From Polyangium sp. y55x31 (GTDB lineage Bacteria > Myxococcota_A > Polyangia > Polyangiales > Polyangiaceae): 64,000 nt of DNA. Position 1 is the stretch's first letter. Every line of letters begins with the position of its first letter. The position numbers were made by a program, and so were the translations under genes. The stretch lies in assembly GCF_029946505.1 (NCBI RefSeq), contig NZ_JARZHG010000002.1:1-64000 (forward strand). Reading direction: 5' to 3'. Below, in pieces: positions 26,700 through 34,931 of the stretch. Below the pieces are notes generated by a model that was given only the letters and a program-made list of their open reading frames with translations, did not search any database and was not told the origin of the DNA.

Positions 26700-28286
26700 T
26701 CAGAAGCCGTGCGAATACCCCAGCGTGGCGCCGAGCGCGGTGCCCGAAGCGCCAAAGAGCTGCATCACCCGGACCTCCGCGACGGGCCCGGTATTCGGCC
26801 GGATCGCGTACATCGCGCCGCCGCCGGCCGCGAGGAAGACGAGGCCCGACTTCTTCCACGCGTCGAGGACGAGCCTCTTGTCCGCGATGAAGTCCTGCTC
26901 GGTATTGTACACCGTGACCTCGACCGAGGCGTCGACCTGCGCGAGCCCGCCGCCGAGCGTCAAGAAGGGCCGGAAGCCCGCCCCGGCAAACGGATCGGCG
27001 CCGAACCAGTAGGCCGCCCGCGCCTCGGCGTGAATGGGCACGAACGCCGCGCCGCCCGGCGCCTGCGGCCCGCCGCCGAACACGAACCCGACGCGTAGCC
27101 CGGCCGTGAAGTTTTTCCCGAACACCCGATCGTACCCGAGGAAGATCCGCGTGGTCGCGACCGCGAGGCCCCCGGCGAGCTCGCCGCCGGATTTGTCGTA
27201 GGGGATGGCCTCGTAGAAATCGTCCCCCGAAAAGCAAGCATACTCGTTGCCGCCCGAACACGTGCCGGTCACGCCCGACAGCCCCAGGAAATCTTGCTGG
27301 AGGCCCAGGGTCACCCAGTTCTTCTTCCGGGTGGACGGCGGCTCCGGCGGTTTGTCGCAGGGCTCTCCCTCCGGGCAAGTCTTTCCCTCGCCCGGCTTGG
27401 GACACCCGAGCAGCCCCGGCGGGCAATCCGCCGCCTCGGAGCACTTCGCGGGCGGCGCCTGCCCCGGCAAAGAAGGCGACGCGCCTTCGATCTGGAGCTT
27501 GATCGCCACGTTCAGCGGCTCTTTCCGGGTACCGGCGAAAGCGACGACGTTGTTGTCCTTGTCGAAAGCCTGAATGAAATATTTGAGCTGCCCGGTCACG
27601 CTGCCGACGTCGAGGCAGGGGACCTCGACTCCATACCCCTGCGCCACCTTCGGCATCTCCAGCGTCTTCCAGGCCGAGGCGCCGAAAGGCCGATACTGGA
27701 GGACGACCTTGACGGCTTCCACACCATCCGGCAGCTCCGTATAAATAGGCACCGGCGTCATCACTGCCTGCTCGGGCGGGGGCGTGTGCACGAGATCGCC
27801 TTGCGCCGGTGCGGGCGCGACGGGCCCTTGGTTCGGCGTCGGGTTCGGGTTCGACGGAGCTTCGGAATTGCCTCCGATGCCGGCCGCCGCCTTTGCGTCC
27901 TTGAAGACGGCCTCGATCTCCTCCGAGGTGAGATCCGGATCGAGCGTGATGTCGGGGTCGGCCCTGAGCGCCGCGACGAACTCGGCCTTCCCCTCCTCGA
28001 CCTTGCTCATGCCGCCGGCATAAACGACGCCGAGGTCGCGGTGCAGCCGCGCCACCACCTTGTTCGAACAGGACTTCGGGCCGCAAAGCGTGAGCGCCTG
28101 CTTGAGCTTTTTCTCCGCCTCGGCGAACTTCGTGCCGAGATAATCCGCCTCGATTGCTTTTTTCGCCAGGTCGAGCGCGGCGTCGTCGTTCGGCTCCGCG
28201 CCCGCCACCCGCGCGGTGGCGAAGACGAAATGGAACAAAGCGACGGACACGGCGCGCGACAGCGCCCCCTTGAAGCGGCGGTCCAT
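26700..28286 (-). CDS. Secreted protein with TPR-like N-terminus and C-terminal beta-barrel-like region
   Basis: 528 residues with a signal peptide. The first part is helical and repeat-like (KKAIEADYLGTKFAEAEKKL type helices). A Pro/Gln-rich hinge follows, then a beta-rich middle and a Cys-rich linker. The C-terminal part consists of alternating strands ending GYSHGF, as in small outer-membrane barrels. Similar proteins are common and uncharacterised in myxobacteria. It is the first gene of the cluster, 51 nt before the barrel gene. No Shine-Dalgarno sequence precedes ATG 28286, and a predicted transcription start lies about 3 nt upstream, so the mRNA may be leaderless. A role in building or gating an outer-membrane complex is a guess from position. 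Confidence 0.7.
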   Translation of the reverse strand: MDRRFKGALSRAVSVALFHFVFATARVAGAEPNDDAALDLAKKAIEADYLGTKFAEAEKKLKQALTLCGPKSCSNKVVARLHRDLGVVYAGGMSKVEEGKAEFVAALRADPDITLDPDLTSEEIEAVFKDAKAAAGIGGNSEAPSNPNPTPNQGPVAPAPAQGDLVHTPPPEQAVMTPVPIYTELPDGVEAVKVVLQYRPFGASAWKTLEMPKVAQGYGVEVPCLDVGSVTGQLKYFIQAFDKDNNVVAFAGTRKEPLNVAIKLQIEGASPSLPGQAPPAKCSEAADCPPGLLGCPKPGEGKTCPEGEPCDKPPEPPSTRKKNWVTLGLQQDFLGLSGVTGTCSGGNEYACFSGDDFYEAIPYDKSGGELAGGLAVATTRIFLGYDRVFGKNFTAGLRVGFVFGGGPQAPGGAAFVPIHAEARAAYWFGADPFAGAGFRPFLTLGGGLAQVDASVEVTVYNTEQDFIADKRLVLDAWKKSGLVFLAAGGGAMYAIRPNTGPVAEVRVMQLFGASGTALGATLGYSHGF

Positions 28287-28295
28287 GAATTGGGC

Positions 28296-28325
28296 ACCTT
28301 ACACGATTTACGGTAACTCTTACAA
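28296..28325 (-). promoter_or_regulatory. Candidate promoter of the GH9/GH5 cluster
   Basis: On the minus strand TTGTAA (28325-28320) and TAAGGT (28301-28296) are separated by 18 nt, placing transcription start near 28289, close to ATG 28286. Confidence 0.35.
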
Positions 28326-28371
28326 CCACCGCATGCGGGTCGAGCGCAAAAAATTTGACGCGTCCGGGCAC

Positions 28372-28452
28372 GGAGGAGCGGGGGGCCCGGGGGTTTTACC
28401 CATATCCGAAAGTTTTACCTCGGATGCGGGTAAAACCCGGGGCCCCTCCTCA
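28372..28452. terminator. Long hairpin after the CxxCH lipoprotein gene
   Basis: Perfect 11-bp stem GGGTTTTACCC/GGGTAAAACCC (28391-28401 with 28428-28438), extended outward by GGGCCC and GAGGAG pairs with bulges. An inner ATCCG/CGGAT stem lies at 28404-28408 and 28421-28425. It starts 5 nt past the stop of the minus-strand gene and is followed, minus strand, by a T6 run at 28349-28355. Probable terminator that also separates the gene from the cellulase cluster. Confidence 0.65.
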
Positions 28453-28457
28453 TTATA

Positions 28458-30401
28458 TTACTTGGGCGGGGGCGGGGGCGGGATGTCGAAGATGTCCCAG
28501 GCCGGCGTCAGGTTGCTGGTCTTCGCTTCCTGGTTCCAGATGTAGACCGCCGGGTACGTCTGGTAGTTGCCCTGCGCGTCGCGCACGATGGCCGTCATGT
28601 AGAGCTGCGAGGAGCGCGTGTCCGACGGGCTGTACTGGTTCGGCGGCACGATGAACGCGCCCGGATAATCCCGCGCCGAGGAGAAGATGAGCCAGTAGTA
28701 GGTCTTGCCGTTCGGCACGCCCCCGAGCACCGTGGGCGACCATTTGGCCCAGCTATTGATGACGCCCGGGCTCGTCTGGCCCGTGCAGGCCGGCGGATCG
28801 TTCGCCGCGAGGCGGATGGGCGTCCCGCCGCCCGTCGGGATGACGTATACCTCGCCGTCGGGCCGATAGTAGATCTTTCCGCTCGTATTGCCCGCGCGGT
28901 TGTACGCGATGAGCTTGTCGTCCGCCGAGAAGGACGGGTAATACTCGGACACACCCGGCGTCGCCGCACCTTGCACCGGTGTGACCGTGCCGCCCTGGCG
29001 ATTGTTGTAGGGCACCGTCTTGATGTCGGTCTCGACATTGTCGGCGATGCGGCCGTCCTGGGATTTTCCTGCCGACGTGTAAACGATGGTTTGACCGTCG
29101 TGGCTCCAGTTCGGGGCGACGATGCCTTGCGACTCGCCACTCGTCTGGAGGAATCCCCATGCCGTGCCCTGCGCGCTCTTGATCGCGTCGTTCGTCGGGC
29201 CGCTCTGCCCCTCGGTCCAGGGAATGTTCACGTTCGTCTCGAGGTCGAACCACGCGAGCCGATCCGAGCCGTAGCCCGCGCTGTCGGTGAAGCCGATGTC
29301 GACGTTCCGGTTCGCGTACGGCGTGAGCGCGATACGATTGCCCTGGCCCCAGACCGCCTTGGAGAACGTCATCATGCCGAGCCAGGGCTGGCTCAAGAGC
29401 CGCTGCGCGCCCGTGGTGAAATAGGCCGGCACCTCGCCCGCCTTGCCCTCCTCGATCGTGCTGACGACGTTGTTCCAGGGCCAGTGATCGGTATATCCGA
29501 CTTCTTTGCCCTCGGGCGTCGAGACGTGACAGCCGATGCACTGCACGCGCCCCTGGGGCACGCCCTTGGGATCGCTGTACTTGCCGCGCAGCTCGCGCCC
29601 GCCCTCGGCGAGGATGCCGCCCTGCTGGACCTGCTGGATCGTCAGCGCGTCGATCGTGGTCTCGTCGCCGACGTAGAAGCCGACGAGCTTGCTCGTCGTC
29701 GGCGTGACGTCGGACGAGGTCGCAGCCCAGTACACCATCGATCCGCCTGCCGTGACGGGCGCGATCGTGAATGTGCCCGTAGCGCCCGTGGGCGTGCCGG
29801 GGTTCTGCGAGTTCACGCCGCGGATGGTCACCTGAATCTCTTGATCGATGGCGCCGCCCTTGACACCGATAGCCTCCCAGATCTCCTTCGGCATGGCCCA
29901 GATCGGGCTCGCCGAGTAGGCGACGAGCTCGTTCTTCTGGTTCGGCGCCTTGAGGCGGATCTCGAAGAGGTTCTCGTTGCCGGCGGGTTTGACGCGGAAC
30001 CGGACGCGTAGCCAGTTTGCCGGGAACAACGCGCCCGGTTTGCCCGCGTCGCCGAGGTGAGGCTCGACGATGCAGAGCCCCGGCGTGTAATTGTCGGGGG
30101 CGCCGAAGAGCTCGGGGGCGTTCGAGGGGGCATTCCCGTCGAAGATCGGATCGGCAGGAAAATCGTCGCAGTTCGCCTGGCAGTTCGCGTTCACGATCAC
30201 GTCGCCGCCGACGGGCCCGCCGCCCGCCGCGCCCATCCCGCCCGACGGATTGAAGATGTCGCCGCCGTTTCCGCCTTGCCCTCCGCTCCCCGATGCGCCC
30301 GAGCCGCCGGTGCCCGTAGGCGTCTTGTCTCCCCCGCCGCCCGCCGAACAGCCGACGGCCATGACGGTTCCCAAGATGAAGCATGCCCCTGCGAATCGCA
30401 T
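28458..30401 (-). CDS. TolB-like propeller lipoprotein with a single CxxCH haem motif
   Basis: 647 residues. Signal peptide with an AVGC lipobox, Gly/Ser linker, an N-terminal beta domain, one c-type haem-binding motif CIGCH (C288, C291, H292), then PD40/TolB-type beta-propeller repeats (NWSHDGQTIVYTS, YYPSFSADDKLIAYNR). The mature protein should sit in the outer membrane facing the periplasm or surface. Combining one haem site with a propeller suggests electron transfer or sensing linked to polymer binding, but no partner oxidase is adjacent. A strong AGGAGG ribosome site precedes ATG 30401. Followed by a clear terminator hairpin at 28372-28452. Divergent from the GH6 gene. Confidence 0.75.
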   Translation of the reverse strand: MRFAGACFILGTVMAVGCSAGGGGDKTPTGTGGSGASGSGGQGGNGGDIFNPSGGMGAAGGGPVGGDVIVNANCQANCDDFPADPIFDGNAPSNAPELFGAPDNYTPGLCIVEPHLGDAGKPGALFPANWLRVRFRVKPAGNENLFEIRLKAPNQKNELVAYSASPIWAMPKEIWEAIGVKGGAIDQEIQVTIRGVNSQNPGTPTGATGTFTIAPVTAGGSMVYWAATSSDVTPTTSKLVGFYVGDETTIDALTIQQVQQGGILAEGGRELRGKYSDPKGVPQGRVQCIGCHVSTPEGKEVGYTDHWPWNNVVSTIEEGKAGEVPAYFTTGAQRLLSQPWLGMMTFSKAVWGQGNRIALTPYANRNVDIGFTDSAGYGSDRLAWFDLETNVNIPWTEGQSGPTNDAIKSAQGTAWGFLQTSGESQGIVAPNWSHDGQTIVYTSAGKSQDGRIADNVETDIKTVPYNNRQGGTVTPVQGAATPGVSEYYPSFSADDKLIAYNRAGNTSGKIYYRPDGEVYVIPTGGGTPIRLAANDPPACTGQTSPGVINSWAKWSPTVLGGVPNGKTYYWLIFSSARDYPGAFIVPPNQYSPSDTRSSQLYMTAIVRDAQGNYQTYPAVYIWNQEAKTSNLTPAWDIFDIPPPPPPK

Positions 30402-30582
30402 CGCTCGCCTCCTGATAAAAAAGATCGAGAGCAGGGACCACCATTCTCATGGAGCGCCCGTCGGCTCCACGAGTTTTGTTGAATGACACGGCGCGTCGTG
30501 CACCATTCCGAGAGGCGAGCAAAAATCCATCCGAGCGACAATCGAGAAGCGCGAAAACGGTGCTCGCGGCGTGACACGCCCG

Positions 30583-30612
30583 TTGCGCCCGAAGCTCGAA
30601 TGACACTAGACG
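30583..30612 (+). promoter_or_regulatory. Candidate promoter of the GH6 gene
   Basis: TTGCGC (30583-30588) and TAGACG (30607-30612), spacer 18 nt. The predicted start falls at about the ATG at 30619, suggesting a leaderless or very short leader transcript. Confidence 0.3.
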
Positions 30613-30618
30613 ATAAGG

Positions 30619-31629
30619 ATGGCTCGGCGTCTGCGTGTCCTCTCCTGGGTCGCCTCCGCGGCCCTCCTCTTATGTTCGTGTATCCCGAGGCCCGGAGGCG
30701 GCGCGGTGGAGATGGGGGCGCAAGGAAGCGCGACAGCGCCCGCGCCCGGGGAAAACCCGTTCAAGGGCGCGCGCCTTTACGTCGATCCGACATCCTCCGC
30801 GCGAAGGCAAGTCGAAGCGTGGCGCAGCTCCCGCCCCGAGGACGCGGCCATGATCGAAAAAATCGCCCGCGAGCCGCAGTCCTTTTGGTTCGGGGACTGG
30901 AACCACGACGTCACCGCGGACGTGAACGCGCGCATGTCGGAGATCGCCGCGGCGGGCGCGGTAGGGCTCCTCGTCGCATACGACATCCCGAACCGGGACT
31001 GCGGCAATCACTCGGCGGGCGGGGCGGCGGCCGCGGAGGGATACAAGAACTGGATCCGGGCATTCGCCCGGGGGATCGGGGGGCGCCCCGCCGCCGTCAT
31101 TCTGGAGCCGGACGCGCTCGGGCTCCTCAAAGACTGTCTCACGCCCGAACAACAAGAGGAGCGGCTCGCGCTCCTCGGCGACGCGGTGGCCGTCCTCGGG
31201 CAGGGCGGCGCGTCCGTGTACATCGACGCGGGGAACGCGAAATGGCAACCCCCGCCCGTGATGGCCGAGCGCCTGCGCGCCGCGGGGCTCGAAAAGGCGC
31301 GCGGGTTCGCGCTGAACGTCTCCAATTTCGTGACCACGGAGGAAAGCGTCGCATACGGCAAGCAAATTTCAGCGCTGCTCTCCGGCAAGCCGTTCGTGAT
31401 CGACACGAGCCGAAACGGGAACGGGCCGACGAAGGAGCTGCAATGGTGCAACCCCGATGGACGCGCGCTCGGCCGGTCGCCGACGGCCGAGACGGGGGAT
31501 CCGCTCGTGGATGCTTATCTGTGGATCAAGCTGCCCGGCGAATCGGACGGGGCCTGCAACGGCGGCCCGCGCGCGGGGGAGTGGTGGCCCGAGTATGCGC
31601 TCGGGCTGGCGCAGCGCGCCAAACCCTGA
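30619..31629 (+). CDS. Glycoside hydrolase family 6 cellulase (lipoprotein)
   Basis: 336 residues. Signal peptide with a lipobox near CSC, a short linker, then a compact GH6 barrel. Motifs include LLVAYDIPNRDC (D127), ILEPDALG with the proton-donor Asp D165, VYIDAGNAKW, ALNVSNF, IDTSRNGNGP, WCNPDGRALG and LWIKLPGESDGAC. Loop lengths are short, closer to an endoglucanase than to a tunnel-forming cellobiohydrolase, though this is an inference. It inverts anomeric configuration, so it complements the retaining GH5 and inverting GH9 enzymes. GH6 enzymes are most common in actinobacteria and fungi, so ancient transfer is possible. It faces the CxxCH lipoprotein gene across a 217-bp divergent region. 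Confidence 0.92.
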   Translation: MARRLRVLSWVASAALLLCSCIPRPGGGAVEMGAQGSATAPAPGENPFKGARLYVDPTSSARRQVEAWRSSRPEDAAMIEKIAREPQSFWFGDWNHDVTADVNARMSEIAAAGAVGLLVAYDIPNRDCGNHSAGGAAAAEGYKNWIRAFARGIGGRPAAVILEPDALGLLKDCLTPEQQEERLALLGDAVAVLGQGGASVYIDAGNAKWQPPPVMAERLRAAGLEKARGFALNVSNFVTTEESVAYGKQISALLSGKPFVIDTSRNGNGPTKELQWCNPDGRALGRSPTAETGDPLVDAYLWIKLPGESDGACNGGPRAGEWWPEYALGLAQRAKP

Positions 31630-31680
31630 AGCGTCGTTTTTCCGAGACAGGGCGCCGCTGCTCCACGTAGCATCGCGGGC

Positions 31681-33024
31681 ATGACCGACCTCTACGCGGC
31701 GCCGGCGAGCGCCGAGCCCACGCCTTCGAATGCAAAGAGGCGGCACCCGATGTTGTGGGTGCCTTCGCTCTACGTCGCGATGGGCACGCCAATGATCACG
31801 GTCTCCGTGGTCGCGGCCATCATGTACAAGAACCTCGGCCTCTCGAATACGGACATCACGCTCTACACGAGCTCGATGTACCTGCCGTGGGTGATCAAGC
31901 CGCTCTGGTCGCCCGTGGTGGAGATGTTCAAGACCAAGCGCTTTTTTGTGCTCTGTATGGAATTCCTCATGATGGTCACGCTCGGCTGCGTGGCGTTGTC
32001 GCTCTCGCTCCCGAATTATCTCGGCCCGACGCTCGCGTTTTTCTGGATCACGGGTTTCGCCTCGGCGACGCAGGACATTGCCGCGGACGGCGTCTACATC
32101 AGCTCGATGTCGGAGACCGAGCAGGCGCAATACGTCGGGGTGCAGGGGATCGCCTGGAACATCGGGCGCATCATCGCCTCGGGGCTCCTCGTGACGTTCA
32201 CGGGCTGGCTGCACAATGGGCTCGGGCTCGACTGGGCGAGATCGTGGATGGTGGTGATGAGCTTGCTCGCCGCGCTCATGGGCATCTCGGGCGTCTGGCA
32301 CATCTCCATGCTCCCCACCGGCGGCAAGGCGAAGGACGCGCCGAGCGGAATCGGGAACGCGGCGAAGACGTTCGCCGACGCATTCGCGAGCTTCTTCAAG
32401 AAGAAGCACATCGTGATGATGCTGCTCGTCGTGTTCTTTTATCGGTTCGGCGAGGGGCTCATCGAGAAGATCGGGCCCCTGTTCATGCTCGACAAACGCG
32501 AGGTCGGGGGCCTCGGGCTCGACAACGAGGCGCTCGGCAACATCAATGGCACGTTCGGCACGGTCGGCTTCATCGTCGGCGCGCTGCTCGGCGGGCTCTT
32601 TTGCGGGCGGCTCGGGCTCAAGCGCTCGTTCGTGCTGCTCGCGCTGGCCCTCAACGTCCCGCACCTGACGTATTTCTACCTGAGCCACGCCCGCCCCGAG
32701 AGCCTCTGGCTCATCACCGCCGTCGTGACGATCGAGAAATTCGGTTATGGGTTTGGCTCGGTCGGGCACATGCTCTACATGATGCAGCAGCTCGCGCCCG
32801 GGCCGTACAAGACCGCCCATTACGCGTTCGCGACCGGCATCATGGGCCTCAGCATGATGTTCACGGGGATGATCAGCGGTCCCATTCAAGAGGCCGTGGG
32901 TCATTCGCATTTCTTCACGATCGTGCTCTTCGCGTCGATTCCGCCCGTGCTCTTCGCGTTCCTCGCGCCGTTCAACGTGACCTCCGACAAGGCCAAGGGC
33001 GGCGCCCTTCCCGCGGGGCATTGA
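31681..33024 (+). CDS. MFS/AmpG-like transporter
   Basis: 447 residues with about 12 membrane helices. Resembles the AmpG/PAT branch: an N-terminal MYLPWVIKPLWSP motif after helix 2, GFASATQDIAADG in helix 4, and a central cytoplasmic loop with a KKKH cluster. AmpG imports anhydromuropeptides. Similar carriers also sit in polysaccharide loci of other phyla, so a sugar substrate is plausible here given GH6 just upstream (51 nt gap). Co-directional with the PemK-like gene, which starts immediately after the stop codon. Confidence 0.82.
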   Translation: MTDLYAAPASAEPTPSNAKRRHPMLWVPSLYVAMGTPMITVSVVAAIMYKNLGLSNTDITLYTSSMYLPWVIKPLWSPVVEMFKTKRFFVLCMEFLMMVTLGCVALSLSLPNYLGPTLAFFWITGFASATQDIAADGVYISSMSETEQAQYVGVQGIAWNIGRIIASGLLVTFTGWLHNGLGLDWARSWMVVMSLLAALMGISGVWHISMLPTGGKAKDAPSGIGNAAKTFADAFASFFKKKHIVMMLLVVFFYRFGEGLIEKIGPLFMLDKREVGGLGLDNEALGNINGTFGTVGFIVGALLGGLFCGRLGLKRSFVLLALALNVPHLTYFYLSHARPESLWLITAVVTIEKFGYGFGSVGHMLYMMQQLAPGPYKTAHYAFATGIMGLSMMFTGMISGPIQEAVGHSHFFTIVLFASIPPVLFAFLAPFNVTSDKAKGGALPAGH

Positions 33025-33396
33025 ATGGGCACGGGCCAAGCGACGATCAATCGAGGCGATCTGTTCTGGATCGAGCCTGACGAATCACGAGGGTCCATTC
33101 CGGGCCATACGCATCCCCACGTGGTGGTGCAGGACGATCTCTTCAACCACTCGCGCATCCATACCGTCGTCGTGTGCGCATTGACGTCGAACTTGCACCG
33201 GGCAAACGAGCCCGGGAACGTGCTGCTCGACATGGGCGAAGGAAATCTGCCGAAGCAGAGTGTCGTGGTCGTGTCGCAGATCTCTTCGGTCGAAAAGGCG
33301 CGGCTCGGCGAGCGTATCGGGGCGCTGTCCGACGAGCGGGTGGAGCAGATCCTCTCCGGCCTACGATTTCAGCAGGCGTCGTTCTTCCATCGGTAA
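33025..33396 (+). CDS. PemK/MazF-like protein without visible antitoxin
   Basis: 123 residues. RGDLFWIEPDESRGS, HPHVVVQDDLFN, VVVCALTSNL and VVVSQISSVEKARLGERIG follow the pattern of the PemK/MazF family, whose toxic members are mRNA interferases. Residues in the usual active site (an N-terminal basic residue and the central Ser/Thr) are roughly kept, but activity is not assured. No antitoxin-like short ORF precedes it. The ATG directly follows the TGA of the transporter gene, with no clear ribosome site, so it is probably translated by coupling. It could be an orphan or a domesticated member of the family. Confidence 0.75.
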   Translation: MGTGQATINRGDLFWIEPDESRGSIPGHTHPHVVVQDDLFNHSRIHTVVVCALTSNLHRANEPGNVLLDMGEGNLPKQSVVVVSQISSVEKARLGERIGALSDERVEQILSGLRFQQASFFHR

Positions 33397-33482
33397 CGAG
33401 CCGCTCTGGCCGGGCGCGTGGCGCGGCGTATGGACAAGCCCGCGCGATTGCCGATAGTCTGGGGCCTCCCGCCGGGTTCACC

Positions 33483-34931
33483 ATGCCCATGCCCAGGACT
33501 CCCCACTTCACGTCCGTGCTGCCGCTCGTGATGCTCGCGTGCCTCGCGGCCTGCAAGAAGGACGCGCCCGCGCCGCCCCAGCAAGAGCCGTCGAAGGCCC
33601 CGGCGACGGCCGCTCCGAGCGCGTCCTCCGTGGCGCCCACGGGGCCGAAGGGCGTGCCCACGCTCGTCCTCGAAGAGTTCGCGCCCGCGGGCAGCAAGCC
33701 GGAGGCCGTGTTCGCCGTGGAGGGCGCCGTCGTCGTGACGCAGAAGCAGCGCGTCGGGCGGATCGTGGGCGAATCCATCGAATGGCTGAAGGAGACCATC
33801 CCGCCCGAAATCGCCACATCCGGGGCGACCGTCATCGATTCCGTGCAAGGCGTCTGGCCCGACGCGCTCGACGTACTTTACAGCAGCGAGAGCATGCGGG
33901 CGCCGGTGCCCTCGTACATGCCGCTGACCGGAAAGGGAACGAGCAAATCGTTCGCCTGGGGCGGTGGCCCCGCCGCAATCAACGGCCTCGCCCGGATCGG
34001 GGAATCGGTCCTGCTCCTCGGATGGTCGTACGCGTACGGGGATGGCATCTTCTTCTCGACCGTTCGCGGGCCCAAGCTCGAGCGAAAGCAGCAGACGCCC
34101 GCGGAGGCGGGGTGCAAGCCGGAGGAGGTGCAGAACGAATTCATGCCGGTCCGGCCCGCGATCTGGGCGGACACGCTCGCCGCCTCGAAATCGGGCGTGC
34201 TCGTGGCCGTGGGCCAGTTGTGCCATTCGCGGGGCCCGACGCTCGAGGTCTGGGAGGAGAACGCGACGAAATCGCGATTCATCGACGTGAAGCCCCTGGT
34301 GAAGGATCTCGGCTACTGGCCGAAGCTCCTCGGCGGCAAGGACGAGGTCTGGCTTTATTCGGGGAAAAACAATCCCATTCTGGAGCTCAAGGGCGGCGCG
34401 CTCACGGCGCTGCCCCGGACCGAGGCGCCGCCGACGCTCGCATTCGTCTCGACGAGCGGGGTTTTGCACGTGGTCGCGGGGCCCTCGCTCGAGCGATGGG
34501 AGGACGGCAAATGGGTGGAGATCGCGAGGCTCTCCTGGCCGACGCTGTTTCGCACGATGGTCGTCGACGGCGAGGCGATGTGGGCGTCCGCCGAGGGCAA
34601 GGTGTATAAGCTCCGCGAGGGGAAAGGCTGGTCCTTCGGGGACGATTGCAAGACGCCGGTTGTGTATCTCTACGACGTGAGCCCGGGGAACGCGAACAAC
34701 TTCACGTTCCCCGGGACCCGCAAGGCCCTCGCCACGTTCCCCGGCGTCGCCGACATTCGATTGGTGGAGATCCGCGAGGGCGGGCGGCGGCTCGGCGTCG
34801 AGGTGAAGAGCCAGGAGCAGGGCGAGGCCCTCATCACGCACGTACGGGCGACCATGAAGGACGAGAATCCAATTCTGATCTGCCACGCGCCGAACAAGCC
34901 ACGCGTCATCGAGATCAACGACGGGAAATGA
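33483..34931 (+). CDS. Lipoprotein of unknown function
   Basis: 482 residues. Signal peptide with an LAAC lipobox followed by KK and a Pro/Ala/Ser spacer. The rest is beta-rich with repeated short strands ending in AVEGAV or GGKDEVWLYSGKN-like segments, loosely propeller-like, but I do not recognise a defined family. Cysteines are few. The stop overlaps the start of the next gene as ATGA, so both are co-translated and may act together. Confidence 0.7.
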   Translation: MPMPRTPHFTSVLPLVMLACLAACKKDAPAPPQQEPSKAPATAAPSASSVAPTGPKGVPTLVLEEFAPAGSKPEAVFAVEGAVVVTQKQRVGRIVGESIEWLKETIPPEIATSGATVIDSVQGVWPDALDVLYSSESMRAPVPSYMPLTGKGTSKSFAWGGGPAAINGLARIGESVLLLGWSYAYGDGIFFSTVRGPKLERKQQTPAEAGCKPEEVQNEFMPVRPAIWADTLAASKSGVLVAVGQLCHSRGPTLEVWEENATKSRFIDVKPLVKDLGYWPKLLGGKDEVWLYSGKNNPILELKGGALTALPRTEAPPTLAFVSTSGVLHVVAGPSLERWEDGKWVEIARLSWPTLFRTMVVDGEAMWASAEGKVYKLREGKGWSFGDDCKTPVVYLYDVSPGNANNFTFPGTRKALATFPGVADIRLVEIREGGRRLGVEVKSQEQGEALITHVRATMKDENPILICHAPNKPRVIEINDGK

